64,000 nt of DNA, from assembly GCA_016288215.1 (NCBI GenBank), contig JAEEYQ010000031.1, forward strand, positions 90,782-154,781, read 5' to 3'. Below are positions 36,312 to 44,711 of the stretch, one piece after another (position 1 is the first letter of the stretch; every line of letters starts with the position of its first letter). This DNA comes from Lentisphaeria bacterium. Its GTDB lineage: Bacteria > Verrucomicrobiota > Lentisphaeria > Oligosphaerales > Oligosphaeraceae. The notes below the pieces were generated by a model. The model did no database searches. It saw nothing but the letters and a program-made list of their open reading frames with translations, and was not told the DNA's origin. The position numbers and the translations under genes were made by a program.

Positions 36312-36896
36312 TCAGTTTTCTTCAGGCGGCGGTGGTGGCGGCTGCGGAGCGTCACCGCCTTCCGGGGGCTGCTCGCCTTTCGGGGGCCGACCGGCGCGGC
36401 GGCCATTCGCTCCCGTGCGGGGGCCTCTGTCCTGCGGCGGTCCCATTGTCCGACGCTTCTCCGCGAAGGCCTTCTGCTCATCTTCGGTAATGACGAAATC
36501 GCCATCGGTGTCGATGCGCTTGATTTGGCGGTAGGCGTTGTAGAGGCGCCACTTTTTGGCCACTTCCTCAAAGTCCTTGGTCATGAACTCCGTCTCCGTC
36601 GCGTCCAGAACGCCGTCCTGGTTCGTGTCGTAGGCGGCCAGAATTTCTTTGGCGCTCTCCTGCAGGCGTTTAGGATCCATAGGACCGCCAAAGCCCGGTC
36701 CGCCGGGACGCCCCCCCATGGGGCCACGCCGTCCACCGTCGCCCTGCTCCGCCCGAGGGCCCTGCCGTGGCCGCGGTGGCCTGTTAACTCGCTTTTCATT
36801 CGGCGGAGGATTCCCCTCGGCCTCTGGCGCCGGCGCCTCCTGCGCCACCATCCATCCCATCGTGCAGATCATTGCAAGCATTACCAGTTTTCTCAT
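36312..36896 (-). CDS. Secreted EF-hand protein with Pro/Gly/Arg-rich arms
   Basis: 194 residues; GGAAGGGG ribosome site and a signal peptide (MRKLVMLAMICTMGWMVAQ). Two canonical calcium loops are visible, DTNQDGVLDATE and DTDGDFVITEDE, separated by about 33 residues, giving one EF-hand pair. They are flanked by low-complexity Pro, Gly and Arg-rich arms. Small secreted EF-hand proteins are common in Planctomycetes and Lentisphaerae; a calcium-dependent surface or matrix role is inferred. An AT-rich box at 37054-37090 with TGTTATGAT lies upstream as a possible promoter. Confidence 0.85.
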   Translation of the reverse strand: MRKLVMLAMICTMGWMVAQEAPAPEAEGNPPPNEKRVNRPPRPRQGPRAEQGDGGRRGPMGGRPGGPGFGGPMDPKRLQESAKEILAAYDTNQDGVLDATETEFMTKDFEEVAKKWRLYNAYRQIKRIDTDGDFVITEDEQKAFAEKRRTMGPPQDRGPRTGANGRRAGRPPKGEQPPEGGDAPQPPPPPPEEN

Positions 36897-37053
36897 CGGA
36901 ATCCCCTTCCTGTTTAAAGATGGCACCGTTTTCATCCTTTTTCAGAACAAGCTGTCCAGAACCATTCATGGACATCTTGGCGTCGGCGCCACGCTACACA
37001 TTCAACGGCGATGCCTTCAGAATATTGTCTTCGGGGGACGCAAGTCCGCAAAG

Positions 37054-37090
37054 ATAATCATAACATATTGATTATCAATGACTTACAAAT
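37054..37090 (-). repeat. AT-rich near-palindromic box, copy 4
   Basis: Minus strand: TAAGTCATTGATAATCAATA then TGTTATGATTAT. It begins within a few bases of the stop of the 37090-39438 gene and carries an extended -10-like TGTTATGAT pointing to the EF-hand gene. Confidence 0.65.
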
Positions 37091-39438
37091 CAAGGCTGGC
37101 GAATGACCTTAAGCGCGATGCTCTTTTGGAAAGACGGCAGTTCCAATTCCATGGCGGCGCCGCCTTCGGCCACCTCCAGGTCACGGGTTTCCATGACCTC
37201 TCCGGCGGCGGTGTCCCAAAACTCCACCCGATAGCGCCCCGCCTCCGCCGGCGCCTTGAACGGCAGCTTGACGCCCTCCAGCCGCCGTGGCTGAAGATTC
37301 TCCACCATCGTGTAGAAGAACGCCTCGTCATAGAGCCAGAACAGCAGTCGGTCCGGTTTCCGTAACCCATTGACAGACAAGTTGATATCGTCCATGTGGA
37401 ACATTTCGGGCTCCATGCCGCGGCGGTCCTCCGACGCGCCGTATCGCCCCATGCTGACATATTCGCCATACAGGTTCTTGTCATCAACCAAGGCGAACCA
37501 CCAGTACATGGGCAGGACTCCCATTTCATTGAAGAAGCCCGTCCAGATGCCGATGCCGACCTGATTCATCAGATTCTCCATGCCGTCGGCATAGGACGAC
37601 CCGCCGAACTCCGTGATGATCATGGGTTTGCCGCGTTTTTTGGCGAAGGTGCGGCTGTCCCGCAGGAGCTCCACCAGCTGATCGGTGCCGCCGCTTTGGT
37701 AATAGGCGTCGGTGGAGATGGTGTCCAGTTCCGGCAAGGTGGCGATGTCGTCGTTGATGCGATGGAAGCTGAGCATCCAATGGGTGCTCAGGGGATGGGC
37801 GTACACATCGCGCGATTTGATATAATCACACGCATCCTTATGCCATTGAGCAACTTCCGCATGACGGTAATAGTTCAGGTCAGGTCCGGTCAAATCCACT
37901 TCCGTGAACAGCTTCCAAATCATGAGATTGGGGCTGGCGCTCCAGCGGGCGACGATGTAGTCCGCCGTGCGGCGAAAGCACTCGATGGCCTTCGGGTTGC
38001 TGAAATACTCCTGACAGGCGTCCAAAAAGCCGCCATTGGCCTTGTTATAGGGGTTTCGGCCCCATTCCGTGTCATAGGTCATGCCGAACTTGCCATGGTT
38101 GTTCAATACAAGAATCAGACGGATGTCATTCTCTTCAGCCAACTTAAGAATATGGTCCAACATCCAGGCCCGATATTGGTTGTAATGGCCGACTCCGTGG
38201 AACCCCGGGGCGTCCGCAATCCATTCCAACGCCAGCCACCAGGAGCACATCCACACTTCCACCACATTGATGCCGACCTCCTTGTATTTTTTGAAGAGGC
38301 GGTCATAGACGGCCAGTCCCATGTCCGGCCATTGTGAATAGGGGGCGACCTCAAGATAGCGGTTGTCGAAAGGCGAACGCACATTCATGCCGAGGCCCCA
38401 GAAGAAGGTGCCGTCGTCGTATTGGAAGAACTGGTCGTGGTTCGGATCGCGGCGGACGAAGCCATGGTAGTTCTCCGCCGCCGCCGCGGCCGTGAACGGC
38501 ATGGCGGGCAGGTTCAGCGTCTTGCCGTCGATGTCCACCAAAAGGGTCATGGAATGTTCCCCCGGCACGCGGGGACAATAGCGGATTTTGTAGCAAGGCT
38601 CACCGGCGGGGGTGAGGCAGCGGGTCTTGTCCCATTGGGTTTCATCGTAGATAAAATCCTCGTAATAAAAGCCATAGACCGTTTCCTGCACCCCGTCTGG
38701 CCGACCGATCTGAGCGATGAGTCGAGTTCGAGTCATGTCAAAGGGGGCCTTGGGGCTTGCGTTCAGCTTCAACGTCCATTCCATGCGTTTTCCCACCTGA
38801 GGGCTGCTGGTCTCAAGGCAGTAGTCCAGAACCTCCAACGGCTCCTCAATCTCCGGAAGCAGCAGCACGTCCTCCAACCAGGCGGTTCCACTGAAAGCGG
38901 ACGACAGCTTCTCCGAGTCCACAATGAAGCCGAACTCCACCAGATTGGCCGCCGTCAGGGGCGTCCAGCTCCGCAGATGCCCTTTGGGCTCCCAGGCCTT
39001 CAGCGCGTCCTTGCCCTTCAGGGGGACGGTGAGGGTCGCCATGCCATCCGCCGCCATGGGCAATGGCAGGCGAACTTCCCGCCACAGGGAGTCGTTGTCT
39101 TTAGTGAACACACTGATCATCAAGTCTTTAGGCAATCCTTCGGGAAGCCGGAGACGGAATTCCAGCGCCCCTGCGTCCCGCCATGACGCATCCGGCTGAA
39201 TCGACCGCACGAACTCCTGCCGCCCCGGAACGGAAAGCGGCAGGGCCAACGCCGTCGGTCGCCCCTCCTCCGCCGCCTGAACCGTCAGGTCGCCCAACGT
39301 GGCGGTGCCGTCCGGCTTCCAGACTCGGCTCCGCCATTGCGTCGCATCCCAATCGGCGATGGACTGTGCGCCAAATGCCGTCCCGCAAAGGAGATAGAGC
39401 AACAGCACACCCAAATGTGACCCATGTATTCTTTTCAT
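37090..39438 (-). CDS. Secreted GH5-like glycoside hydrolase with DUF5060-like domain
   Basis: 782 residues with signal peptide (MKRIHGSHLGVLLLYLLCG). Residues ~20-200 form a carbohydrate-binding-like beta domain and ~210-300 a DUF5060-like domain. A (beta/alpha)8 barrel follows (FFWGLGMNVRSP, INVVEVWMCSWW, DIRLILVLNNHG). Candidate catalytic residues are E513 (WKLFTEVDL, the acid/base position, usually NE) and E610 (IITEFGG, nucleophile strand). A C-terminal beta domain closes the protein. A retaining glycosidase or mannanase/glucanase-type activity is likely. The gene starts 28 bp after the fumarase alpha stop on the same strand. Confidence 0.8.
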   Translation of the reverse strand: MKRIHGSHLGVLLLYLLCGTAFGAQSIADWDATQWRSRVWKPDGTATLGDLTVQAAEEGRPTALALPLSVPGRQEFVRSIQPDASWRDAGALEFRLRLPEGLPKDLMISVFTKDNDSLWREVRLPLPMAADGMATLTVPLKGKDALKAWEPKGHLRSWTPLTAANLVEFGFIVDSEKLSSAFSGTAWLEDVLLLPEIEEPLEVLDYCLETSSPQVGKRMEWTLKLNASPKAPFDMTRTRLIAQIGRPDGVQETVYGFYYEDFIYDETQWDKTRCLTPAGEPCYKIRYCPRVPGEHSMTLLVDIDGKTLNLPAMPFTAAAAAENYHGFVRRDPNHDQFFQYDDGTFFWGLGMNVRSPFDNRYLEVAPYSQWPDMGLAVYDRLFKKYKEVGINVVEVWMCSWWLALEWIADAPGFHGVGHYNQYRAWMLDHILKLAEENDIRLILVLNNHGKFGMTYDTEWGRNPYNKANGGFLDACQEYFSNPKAIECFRRTADYIVARWSASPNLMIWKLFTEVDLTGPDLNYYRHAEVAQWHKDACDYIKSRDVYAHPLSTHWMLSFHRINDDIATLPELDTISTDAYYQSGGTDQLVELLRDSRTFAKKRGKPMIITEFGGSSYADGMENLMNQVGIGIWTGFFNEMGVLPMYWWFALVDDKNLYGEYVSMGRYGASEDRRGMEPEMFHMDDINLSVNGLRKPDRLLFWLYDEAFFYTMVENLQPRRLEGVKLPFKAPAEAGRYRVEFWDTAAGEVMETRDLEVAEGGAAMELELPSFQKSIALKVIRQP

Positions 39439-39466
39439 CATCGTGACGTCTCAACATTCCATATTC

Positions 39467-40315
39467 TTATAATACAGCCTCTTTTCGGCGGCAGCACCAG
39501 CACATATAGGAGACGCTGACGAAATAGGACGCCGGCAGCCGACAGCGCCAACCGATGAAAACATCCAGCAGCGTGGTCCGTCCACCGAAGCCCATGGCCC
39601 CGATGCCCAGCTGGTTCGCCTCCTCCAAAACCCGCCTCTCCAGCTCCGCCAAGGCCGGCTCGGGACTGCGCTGGCCGATTTTCCGCAGCAGCTGGCGCTT
39701 GCTCTCCTCGTAGCCGGTGGCACGATCGCCGCCAATGGCCACGCCAAGGACCCCAGGGGCGCAGCCTTTGCCCTGTGCCCGCACCACGGCGTCCAGAATG
39801 CAGGCCCGCACGCCGTCCAGATCCCGTCCCGCATGCAGACGGTCGTCCGGAAGGCTGTACTGGACGCCCATGTTTTCGCTGCCGCCGCCTTTCAGCATCA
39901 GCGTCACCTTTCCCCTGCCCTCGCCGCTCTCCGTCCAATGGACGACGGGACTTCCCTTGCCCAAGTTCGTGCCAGTGTTGCGTCCCGTCAACGTCTCCAC
40001 GCAGTTCTGCCGCAGGACACCCATGCGCGTGGCCTCTGCGATGGCGGCCTCCGCGGCGTCCTGAAACTCCTGCCGCCCCAGTCCCTTCGGCGCGTCCACA
40101 TAAAAACATAACGTTCCAGTGTCCTGACAAATTGGCAGCCGGTCTTTTCTGGCCATTGCCACATTCTCGAGAATAGTCTGGAGGGCAAGGGCCTCCGCAC
40201 TGCCAGGTTCAGCTTTTGCAAGTCCTTGATTAAGAGAAACTTCTATATCTTCCGGCAAATCCGTGGAACAAGACACCACCAATGCCAGAAGCCGCGATTT
40301 CAAATCTTCATTCAT
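39467..40315 (-). CDS. Fumarate hydratase class I, alpha subunit (no beta subunit adjacent)
   Basis: 282 residues. It matches the N-terminal half of iron-sulfur class I hydro-lyases (fumarase or L-tartrate dehydratase alpha). The cluster cysteines are C63 in PICQDTGT, C185 in KGCAPGVLG and C272 in SYMCWCC; KGGGSENMG and GGDRATGYEESK are also diagnostic. A beta subunit normally follows directly, but here the next gene is a GH5-like hydrolase. The enzyme would need a partner encoded elsewhere. Confidence 0.88.
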   Translation of the reverse strand: MNEDLKSRLLALVVSCSTDLPEDIEVSLNQGLAKAEPGSAEALALQTILENVAMARKDRLPICQDTGTLCFYVDAPKGLGRQEFQDAAEAAIAEATRMGVLRQNCVETLTGRNTGTNLGKGSPVVHWTESGEGRGKVTLMLKGGGSENMGVQYSLPDDRLHAGRDLDGVRACILDAVVRAQGKGCAPGVLGVAIGGDRATGYEESKRQLLRKIGQRSPEPALAELERRVLEEANQLGIGAMGFGGRTTLLDVFIGWRCRLPASYFVSVSYMCWCCRRKEAVL

Positions 40316-40523
40316 GTCGAAAACCCCAAATTTTCCATCTTCCCTCATCACATTCGTCGGAATATGTGATACATTAGTGCTGTTTTTCCATTTTGGCACG
40401 TCGCGTCATCGCAAAAACTCATGTTCCGCTAGAAAAACTGGCCCGTTTCCGTCCCCGCGGCGCCAACGGCATGTCCATGGGTTCCGCGATGCAATGCCCA
40501 AACCACCCTTTACGTTGTCCGCC

Positions 40524-41222
40524 ATGCGTCTTCTCATCGCCGATGCCCACATTCAGAACGGCACGCCACAGGCCGCCGAATTCCTCCAAATGCTGGAGGC
40601 CATCTCCCAAACCCCACACGATGTGGTGTTTTTGGGAGACATCATCGATTTGTGGATCGCCATTCCCCGCTATGAGAACCACCAGTTCGAGGACTTCATC
40701 CAATGGTGCCGCCGCGAAAAGGAACGCCGCCGCCTCTCCTTTTTGGAGGGCAACCACGAATTCTTCATTGCCCGCCGCCATGCGGCGCTTTTCGGCGCCT
40801 GCGCGGTGGATCGGCTGCGGGAAGGAGACTGCCTGTATCTGCATGGCGATCACGTCCTTGGCAAACAATTCGGCCATTGGCTTCTCCACTTTCTGACGAA
40901 AAGCCTCTTCGGCATCTGCGTGCTCAGCTGCCTTCCATGGGGTCCGTCCATCGCGAACTGGGCCCGCCGAACCTTCAGCCATGGGAAGGGGGCGACCGGC
41001 CATTTTCCCCAGAAGCCCGTCAAGGCGTGGGCGGCGGCGGAGCTGGAACAGGGAGTGCGGCACATCTTCCTCGGCCATTTCCATTCCTATCATGCATGGA
41101 GATTCTCCCAAAAGCGGAGCTGCACCATCCTTCCCGCATGGAAAGCCCATGGGGAGATTGGCCTGTATGACGAACAGCGCGGCAAACTGACCGTCGCCCC
41201 CTGGCGGCGCCTGCTTCCTTGA
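40524..41222 (+). CDS. LpxH-like metallophosphoesterase
   Basis: 232 residues from the start that puts the first metal motif at the N-terminus. Calcineurin-type motifs: LIADAHIQ (D-x-H), GDIIDLW, GNHEFF, HGDHVLG and GHFHSYH. The size and the GDIIDLW wording fit UDP-2,3-diacylglucosamine hydrolase, which makes lipid X in lipid A synthesis at the inner membrane; other members of the UDP-diacylglucosamine pyrophosphatase family are possible. Upstream in-frame codons run to 40263 but overlap the divergent fumarase gene and show no conserved sequence. Confidence 0.78.
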   Translation: MRLLIADAHIQNGTPQAAEFLQMLEAISQTPHDVVFLGDIIDLWIAIPRYENHQFEDFIQWCRREKERRRLSFLEGNHEFFIARRHAALFGACAVDRLREGDCLYLHGDHVLGKQFGHWLLHFLTKSLFGICVLSCLPWGPSIANWARRTFSHGKGATGHFPQKPVKAWAAAELEQGVRHIFLGHFHSYHAWRFSQKRSCTILPAWKAHGEIGLYDEQRGKLTVAPWRRLLP

Positions 41223-41288
41223 TTCCCTCATTCGAGGGGCCTCGCATCATTTCAGGCAGGGCGGAGCAATCGGCACCGTCGGATTCGG

Positions 41289-42125
41289 TCAGGGTTTGGA
41301 ATAGCCAAAATACGTGCGGAGAAGTTCATCCGTGCATTCGGCCGCGTCGCCGCCATGACTGTATTCCGGACAATGCCGATAGCGGATTGGGCAGCCTTTT
41401 CGGGTCAACGCCTCCACTTCTGCCGTGCAATCGGGCTCATCGGAGGTGTTGAAGAAAAAGACCGGAATCGCGGTCTCCTTCAAGTCTGTGCAGGACATGG
41501 CAATCACCGCCGCGAACACATCCGGATGGCCGGCGGCATAGTCCCATGCGCCGTTTCCGCCATCAGAGGAGCCTGCCAAATAGATGCGCCGCTTGTCCAC
41601 AAGTCCTTTGTCCACAAAGTCATCGATGATATGCTTCACGTCGTCGTAGCACTCATCCCACGAGATGCACTTGGGATTCACGGCTTTGTAGCAGATCGGC
41701 AGCAGGGCGATGGCCTTCATGTTGTTCTCACGCAGGTAATTGACAATGATGTCATCCGCCTCGCAGTAGTCAAAGTGGTTCTCCATGAAAAGGTCATGGG
41801 CGTTCCGCACCTTCACGCCGCCATGCAGCCAAAGGAAAAGAACAGCCTTGCCCTCCTGCTCCGGATGGATGCTGATGATTCGGCACGGCAGATTGTAGTT
41901 GTATTCCCCCACCGGCATGGCGAAGGCGCAGGTGTCCTCACAGCCACTGGCCGATTTCGGGCCATGGGTGACCATGCGGCAGCCCGCCATCAGCAATGCA
42001 AGCCCCATGACAGCCCCTGGCCAGAGGCAACGGTTTGACAGAAATCCTATCTTATTGTATATCAATGTGTTACATGACTTTATGTGGTTGTGTGCACACT
42101 CAGAAACCACCACTTTTCTTTTCAT
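41289..42125 (-). CDS. Lipoprotein alpha/beta-hydrolase (esterase-like)
   Basis: 278 residues; the ATG at 42125 has GGAAAGGG just upstream. A lipobox LLMAGC near residue 49 predicts a lipid-anchored envelope protein with an unusually long N-region. The hydrolase part has LFLWLHGG, nucleophile elbow GSSDGGNGAW (Ser), and likely Asp (NTSDEPD) and His (EYSHGGD). Overall it resembles feruloyl or acetylxylan esterase/PHB-depolymerase-type proteins. An esterase acting on decorated polysaccharides fits the neighbourhood; a peptidase activity is less likely. Confidence 0.8.
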   Translation of the reverse strand: MKRKVVVSECAHNHIKSCNTLIYNKIGFLSNRCLWPGAVMGLALLMAGCRMVTHGPKSASGCEDTCAFAMPVGEYNYNLPCRIISIHPEQEGKAVLFLWLHGGVKVRNAHDLFMENHFDYCEADDIIVNYLRENNMKAIALLPICYKAVNPKCISWDECYDDVKHIIDDFVDKGLVDKRRIYLAGSSDGGNGAWDYAAGHPDVFAAVIAMSCTDLKETAIPVFFFNTSDEPDCTAEVEALTRKGCPIRYRHCPEYSHGGDAAECTDELLRTYFGYSKP

Positions 42126-42430
42126 AATTCCCTTTCCGCTATTTGTATCCATGACGCCATGACTCCAAATTGAAATGTCGCAGACGATGCCGCTTCGACG
42201 TCACCCATAATGTACAATCTGCCCAAGACCATGCAAGCGCCCCCATGTCATTTTTCAAACATGGCCCAATTGGAGCTGTTTTTCCACATTCGTGTGAAAA
42301 CGGCACTCAAACTGCCGACTTCACCGACGAATTTCAAGGGCGATGGTTGACAAGCCAAGTACCATGAGTATATTTTATTCGTTGTTGTTTTTGTCGTATA
42401 TTCATACAATCAACGAATGGAGAAGTCAAC
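42126..42430. other. 305-bp divergent intergenic region
   Basis: It holds the promoter at 42347-42374 and an inverted repeat ATTCGTTG/CAACGAAT (42377-42418) just before the GGAGAAG ribosome site of the 42431 gene. No other feature is seen. Confidence 0.6.
42347..42374 (+). promoter_or_regulatory. Sigma-70 promoter of the 42431 gene
   Basis: Perfect -35 TTGACA (42347-42352), 16-bp spacer and TATATT (42369-42374), leaving a leader of about 50 nt. It is the best promoter in the window and suggests strong expression. Confidence 0.7.
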
Positions 42431-43111
42431 ATGAAGAAGTTTCTAGCTTTTGCAATGTCCGTGTTTATGACCGGTGCTTTGTTCGCGGAAGATGCCGCCC
42501 CCGCGGCGGACGCCAAGACGGAAGACAAGCTGCTGCCGCTGGTGACCATGGAGCAGGCGTTCGCCAGGTCCCTGCAGCGTCGTCACGCTCTGGCGACGGC
42601 CATCCAGGAGACCAACAAGAAGCTTAAAGAGGCCGCCGAAGGCGATAATGCGGCGCTGCTGAAGAATCGGAACGATCTTGTTCGCGAGTTCGCGAAGCAG
42701 ACCACCTACATGGATGTGATCTTCGGTCTCGCCGGCGAGCGTGTCTATGAGTACAACCCCGTCAACTCCACCATTTATCTGAAAGTCGGCAATGTGAACG
42801 AGACCTTTGGCCGTGCCGTCAAAGCCCGTGATAATCTGGGCGCCAAGATCAAAGAGCTCAATGAGAAGATTGAAGCCGAGCAGGACGCCGCCAAGAAGGA
42901 AGCCCTCGAGAAGGAGCGCGAGCCCATCGTCAAGCAGTATGCTCTGATCGTCAACGCCCTCTTCAACATCTATCAGGTGCATCCCGAACGCAACTACCAC
43001 TTTGACGTGGCCACCCGCACCCTGTATCTGAAGACCTCCGATGAGGAGATCGCTCAGCTGAAGACCCAGCTGGAAGAGCTCAAGAAGAAGCAGGAAGCCG
43101 AAAAGAAATGA
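42431..43111 (+). CDS. Secreted coiled-coil protein of unknown function
   Basis: 226 residues: signal peptide (MKKFLAFAMSVFMTGALFA), then mostly charged helix with heptad-like patterns (AKIKELNEKIEAEQDAAKKE; EIAQLKTQLEELKKKQEAEK). Two similar short beta segments, YEYNPVNSTIYLK and YHFDVATRTLYLK, suggest an internal duplication. A strong promoter, a good ribosome site, G/C-ending codons and a terminator (43184) suggest an abundant periplasmic or surface protein. No family recognised. Confidence 0.8.
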   Translation: MKKFLAFAMSVFMTGALFAEDAAPAADAKTEDKLLPLVTMEQAFARSLQRRHALATAIQETNKKLKEAAEGDNAALLKNRNDLVREFAKQTTYMDVIFGLAGERVYEYNPVNSTIYLKVGNVNETFGRAVKARDNLGAKIKELNEKIEAEQDAAKKEALEKEREPIVKQYALIVNALFNIYQVHPERNYHFDVATRTLYLKTSDEEIAQLKTQLEELKKKQEAEKK

Positions 43112-43183
43112 GTTTCCGCCATCGTGTGGAGTGATGCGGCAAAGAACGCCTTCCGCGTTACTCCCCCTTCGAAAGATCGCAAT

Positions 43184-43215
43184 GCCTCCGTCTGCCCGTG
43201 CAACGGAGGCTTTTT
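43184..43215 (+). terminator. Intrinsic terminator of the 42431 gene
   Basis: GCCTCCGT and ACGGAGGC form an 8-bp stem around an 11-nt loop, followed by TTTTT. Confidence 0.85.
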
Positions 43216-43228
43216 CGTGCCAGGTTCA

Positions 43229-43326
43229 GTCACGTCTCGCGGTCTCACGTCTCGCGGTCTCACGTCTCACGTCTCACGTCTCACGTCCCTCGTCCCATGT
43301 CTCGCGTCCCACGTTTCGCGTCTCTC
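43229..43326. repeat. Heptanucleotide tract, CTCACGT-type
   Basis: About thirteen units of the form YYCRCGT: CTCACGT four times in a row, then CCCTCGT, CCCATGT, CTCGCGT, CCCACGT and TTCGCGT, with two 8-mers at the left end. It runs up to the stop of the glycosyltransferase gene. Confidence 0.8.
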
Positions 43327-44463
43327 TCACCCCAAGAGACTTGCATAGAGGCGGGCCAGCTTGGCCACCTGCTCTTCCATGGCAAATTCCCTGCGCACAA
43401 GGCGGGAAGCCTCTTGGGCCAAGGCATCCATGCGGCAAGGTTCGGCGAGTTGTCGCTCAAGACATGTTGCAAGTCCTTGATAATCAGTAGGTTCAAAAAA
43501 CTGGATCAAGGTGCGCAGTTCTTCTCGTGGGCAATTGGCGGGAATGCGGCTGGCAATCAGCGGCACGGCCAGCCATAGGGTCTCCAACCATGCATAGGAC
43601 AGCCCTTCGTAACGGGATGGCAGAAGAACGGCATCGAAGGCCTTGAGATATCGGCCCAAATTCGGCACATTGCCCATGAAGGTGATGCGCTCCTCCACCT
43701 GCAATTCTGCCGCAAGTCGCTGCAATCGTTGATGTTCCGATCCTTCTCCGCAAAAATAGACATGATGGGGATGGGATTCCGCCGGCATTTGGGCGAGGGC
43801 CTTCAGCACGCAATCCAATCCCTTTTGGGGGGCAAGGCGGCATGGAACGCCGATGCATTGGCCGGTTTCATGGACATTCAGCGCACGGCGCGCCTCGCTG
43901 GCGGAGCTGGCCTGGGACAGAAAATCCGTCGGCAACCCGTTTTCCACAAGATGGAAGCGCTCCTTCGGCAAGCCCAACTCCACGGCCTCATCCCACTCCT
44001 GTTGGCCGACGAACACGAAGGCATCCGTGACGTTTCCCTCACGCCGTTCCATGAACCGGATGAGTCGGCGTTTCAGCGGCGGGACGGCGGGCCCCGTGGT
44101 GAAGGCGTGGGGAGAGTAGACGATGCGCACATCAGGGAAACGGCGCCGCAACGCTCTCCGCAGCAATCCGGCCATTCCCGCATGCAAATGGACGACGCGG
44201 GGGTGGGCGGCGGCAATGGCCGCCTTGACCGCATGCCACCCCCACACAAGACTGTTTAGGCGAGGGCCGCCGGTGCGGAAATAGGCGGCCTGGATGCCCT
44301 GTGAACGAAATGCCTCCATGGAGGCGTCAAAATCGGACTCCGCATTGTTGCCGAACCCTAGCATGCCACAGGACACTCCCCGCCGATTCAACGTCGGCAC
44401 GAGGAGCGACAGATGCCTGCGGACACCGCCGCCGCAGGCTTCCGTGACCTGTAACACATCCAT
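43327..44463 (-). CDS. Glycosyltransferase, GT4-type (GT-B fold)
   Basis: 378 residues. The N-terminal domain has the glycine-rich loop EACGGGVRRH and HLHAG. The C-terminal donor domain has VPCRLAPQKGLDCVLKAL, YFCGEGSEHQRLQ, FMGNVPNLGRYLKAFDAVLLPSRYEGLSYAWLE (the last with the E-x7-E-like signature). It would transfer a sugar from a nucleotide donor to a lipid-linked or cell-surface acceptor, probably for LPS or capsule. A TATAAT with TG extension lies upstream at 44525-44533. It stands alone, not in a polysaccharide cluster. Confidence 0.9.
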   Translation of the reverse strand: MDVLQVTEACGGGVRRHLSLLVPTLNRRGVSCGMLGFGNNAESDFDASMEAFRSQGIQAAYFRTGGPRLNSLVWGWHAVKAAIAAAHPRVVHLHAGMAGLLRRALRRRFPDVRIVYSPHAFTTGPAVPPLKRRLIRFMERREGNVTDAFVFVGQQEWDEAVELGLPKERFHLVENGLPTDFLSQASSASEARRALNVHETGQCIGVPCRLAPQKGLDCVLKALAQMPAESHPHHVYFCGEGSEHQRLQRLAAELQVEERITFMGNVPNLGRYLKAFDAVLLPSRYEGLSYAWLETLWLAVPLIASRIPANCPREELRTLIQFFEPTDYQGLATCLERQLAEPCRMDALAQEASRLVRREFAMEEQVAKLARLYASLLG

Positions 44464-44472
44464 AAGCAATTG

Positions 44473-44507
44473 GAAATTAGGAATGAGGAATTAGAAATTA
44501 GGAATTT
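44473..44507. repeat. Heptamer run GAAATTA/GGAATTA (five units)
   Basis: GAAATTA, GGAATGA, GGAATTA, GAAATTA and GGAATTT are directly adjacent, just upstream of the glycosyltransferase start. Confidence 0.7.
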
Positions 44508-44524
44508 GTCGTGAGAAATTAGGT

Positions 44525-44553
44525 ATTATATCACAAGAGTATGATTTTCCGAA
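44525..44553 (-). promoter_or_regulatory. Promoter of the glycosyltransferase gene
   Basis: Minus strand: TTCGGA, 17 bp, then TGATATAAT (extended -10). It lies about 60 bp upstream of the 44463 start, with the heptamer run in the leader. Confidence 0.45.
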
Positions 44554-44576
44554 ACGACATTGCACTTCGCGCGTCA

Positions 44577-44680
44577 GCCCCGAAGGGGCGGCGGAACGCA
44601 GCCCCTGGTATGGCAGATTGTTACGATTGTACAAGCCCTGAAGGGGCGGCAGAAAACGACATGTGCCCCCCTTTCAGGGA
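44577..44680. repeat. Three GCCCCGAAGGGGC-type palindromes
   Basis: GCCCC-GAA-GGGGC (44577-44589) and GCCCT-GAA-GGGGC (44635-44647) share flanks AGCCC...GCGGC, and an inverted copy reads CCCTGAAAGGGGGG on the minus strand (44665-44679). This palindrome type is widespread in intergenic DNA of several phyla. Confidence 0.7.
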
Positions 44681-44711
44681 ACGTAAATTTCAACCTAAAG
44701 AAGTATAGCGA

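Noticed and set aside
42052..42080. Possible sixth copy of the AT-rich box
   Set aside because: It lies inside the lipoprotein gene, whose start at 42125 has a good ribosome site, and its match to the box consensus is partial.
43468..43495. CAAGTCCTTGATAATCAGTA resembles the AT-rich box
   Set aside because: It encodes YQGLA of the glycosyltransferase in a normal position; a similar string in the fumarase gene also encodes QGLA, so coding explains it.
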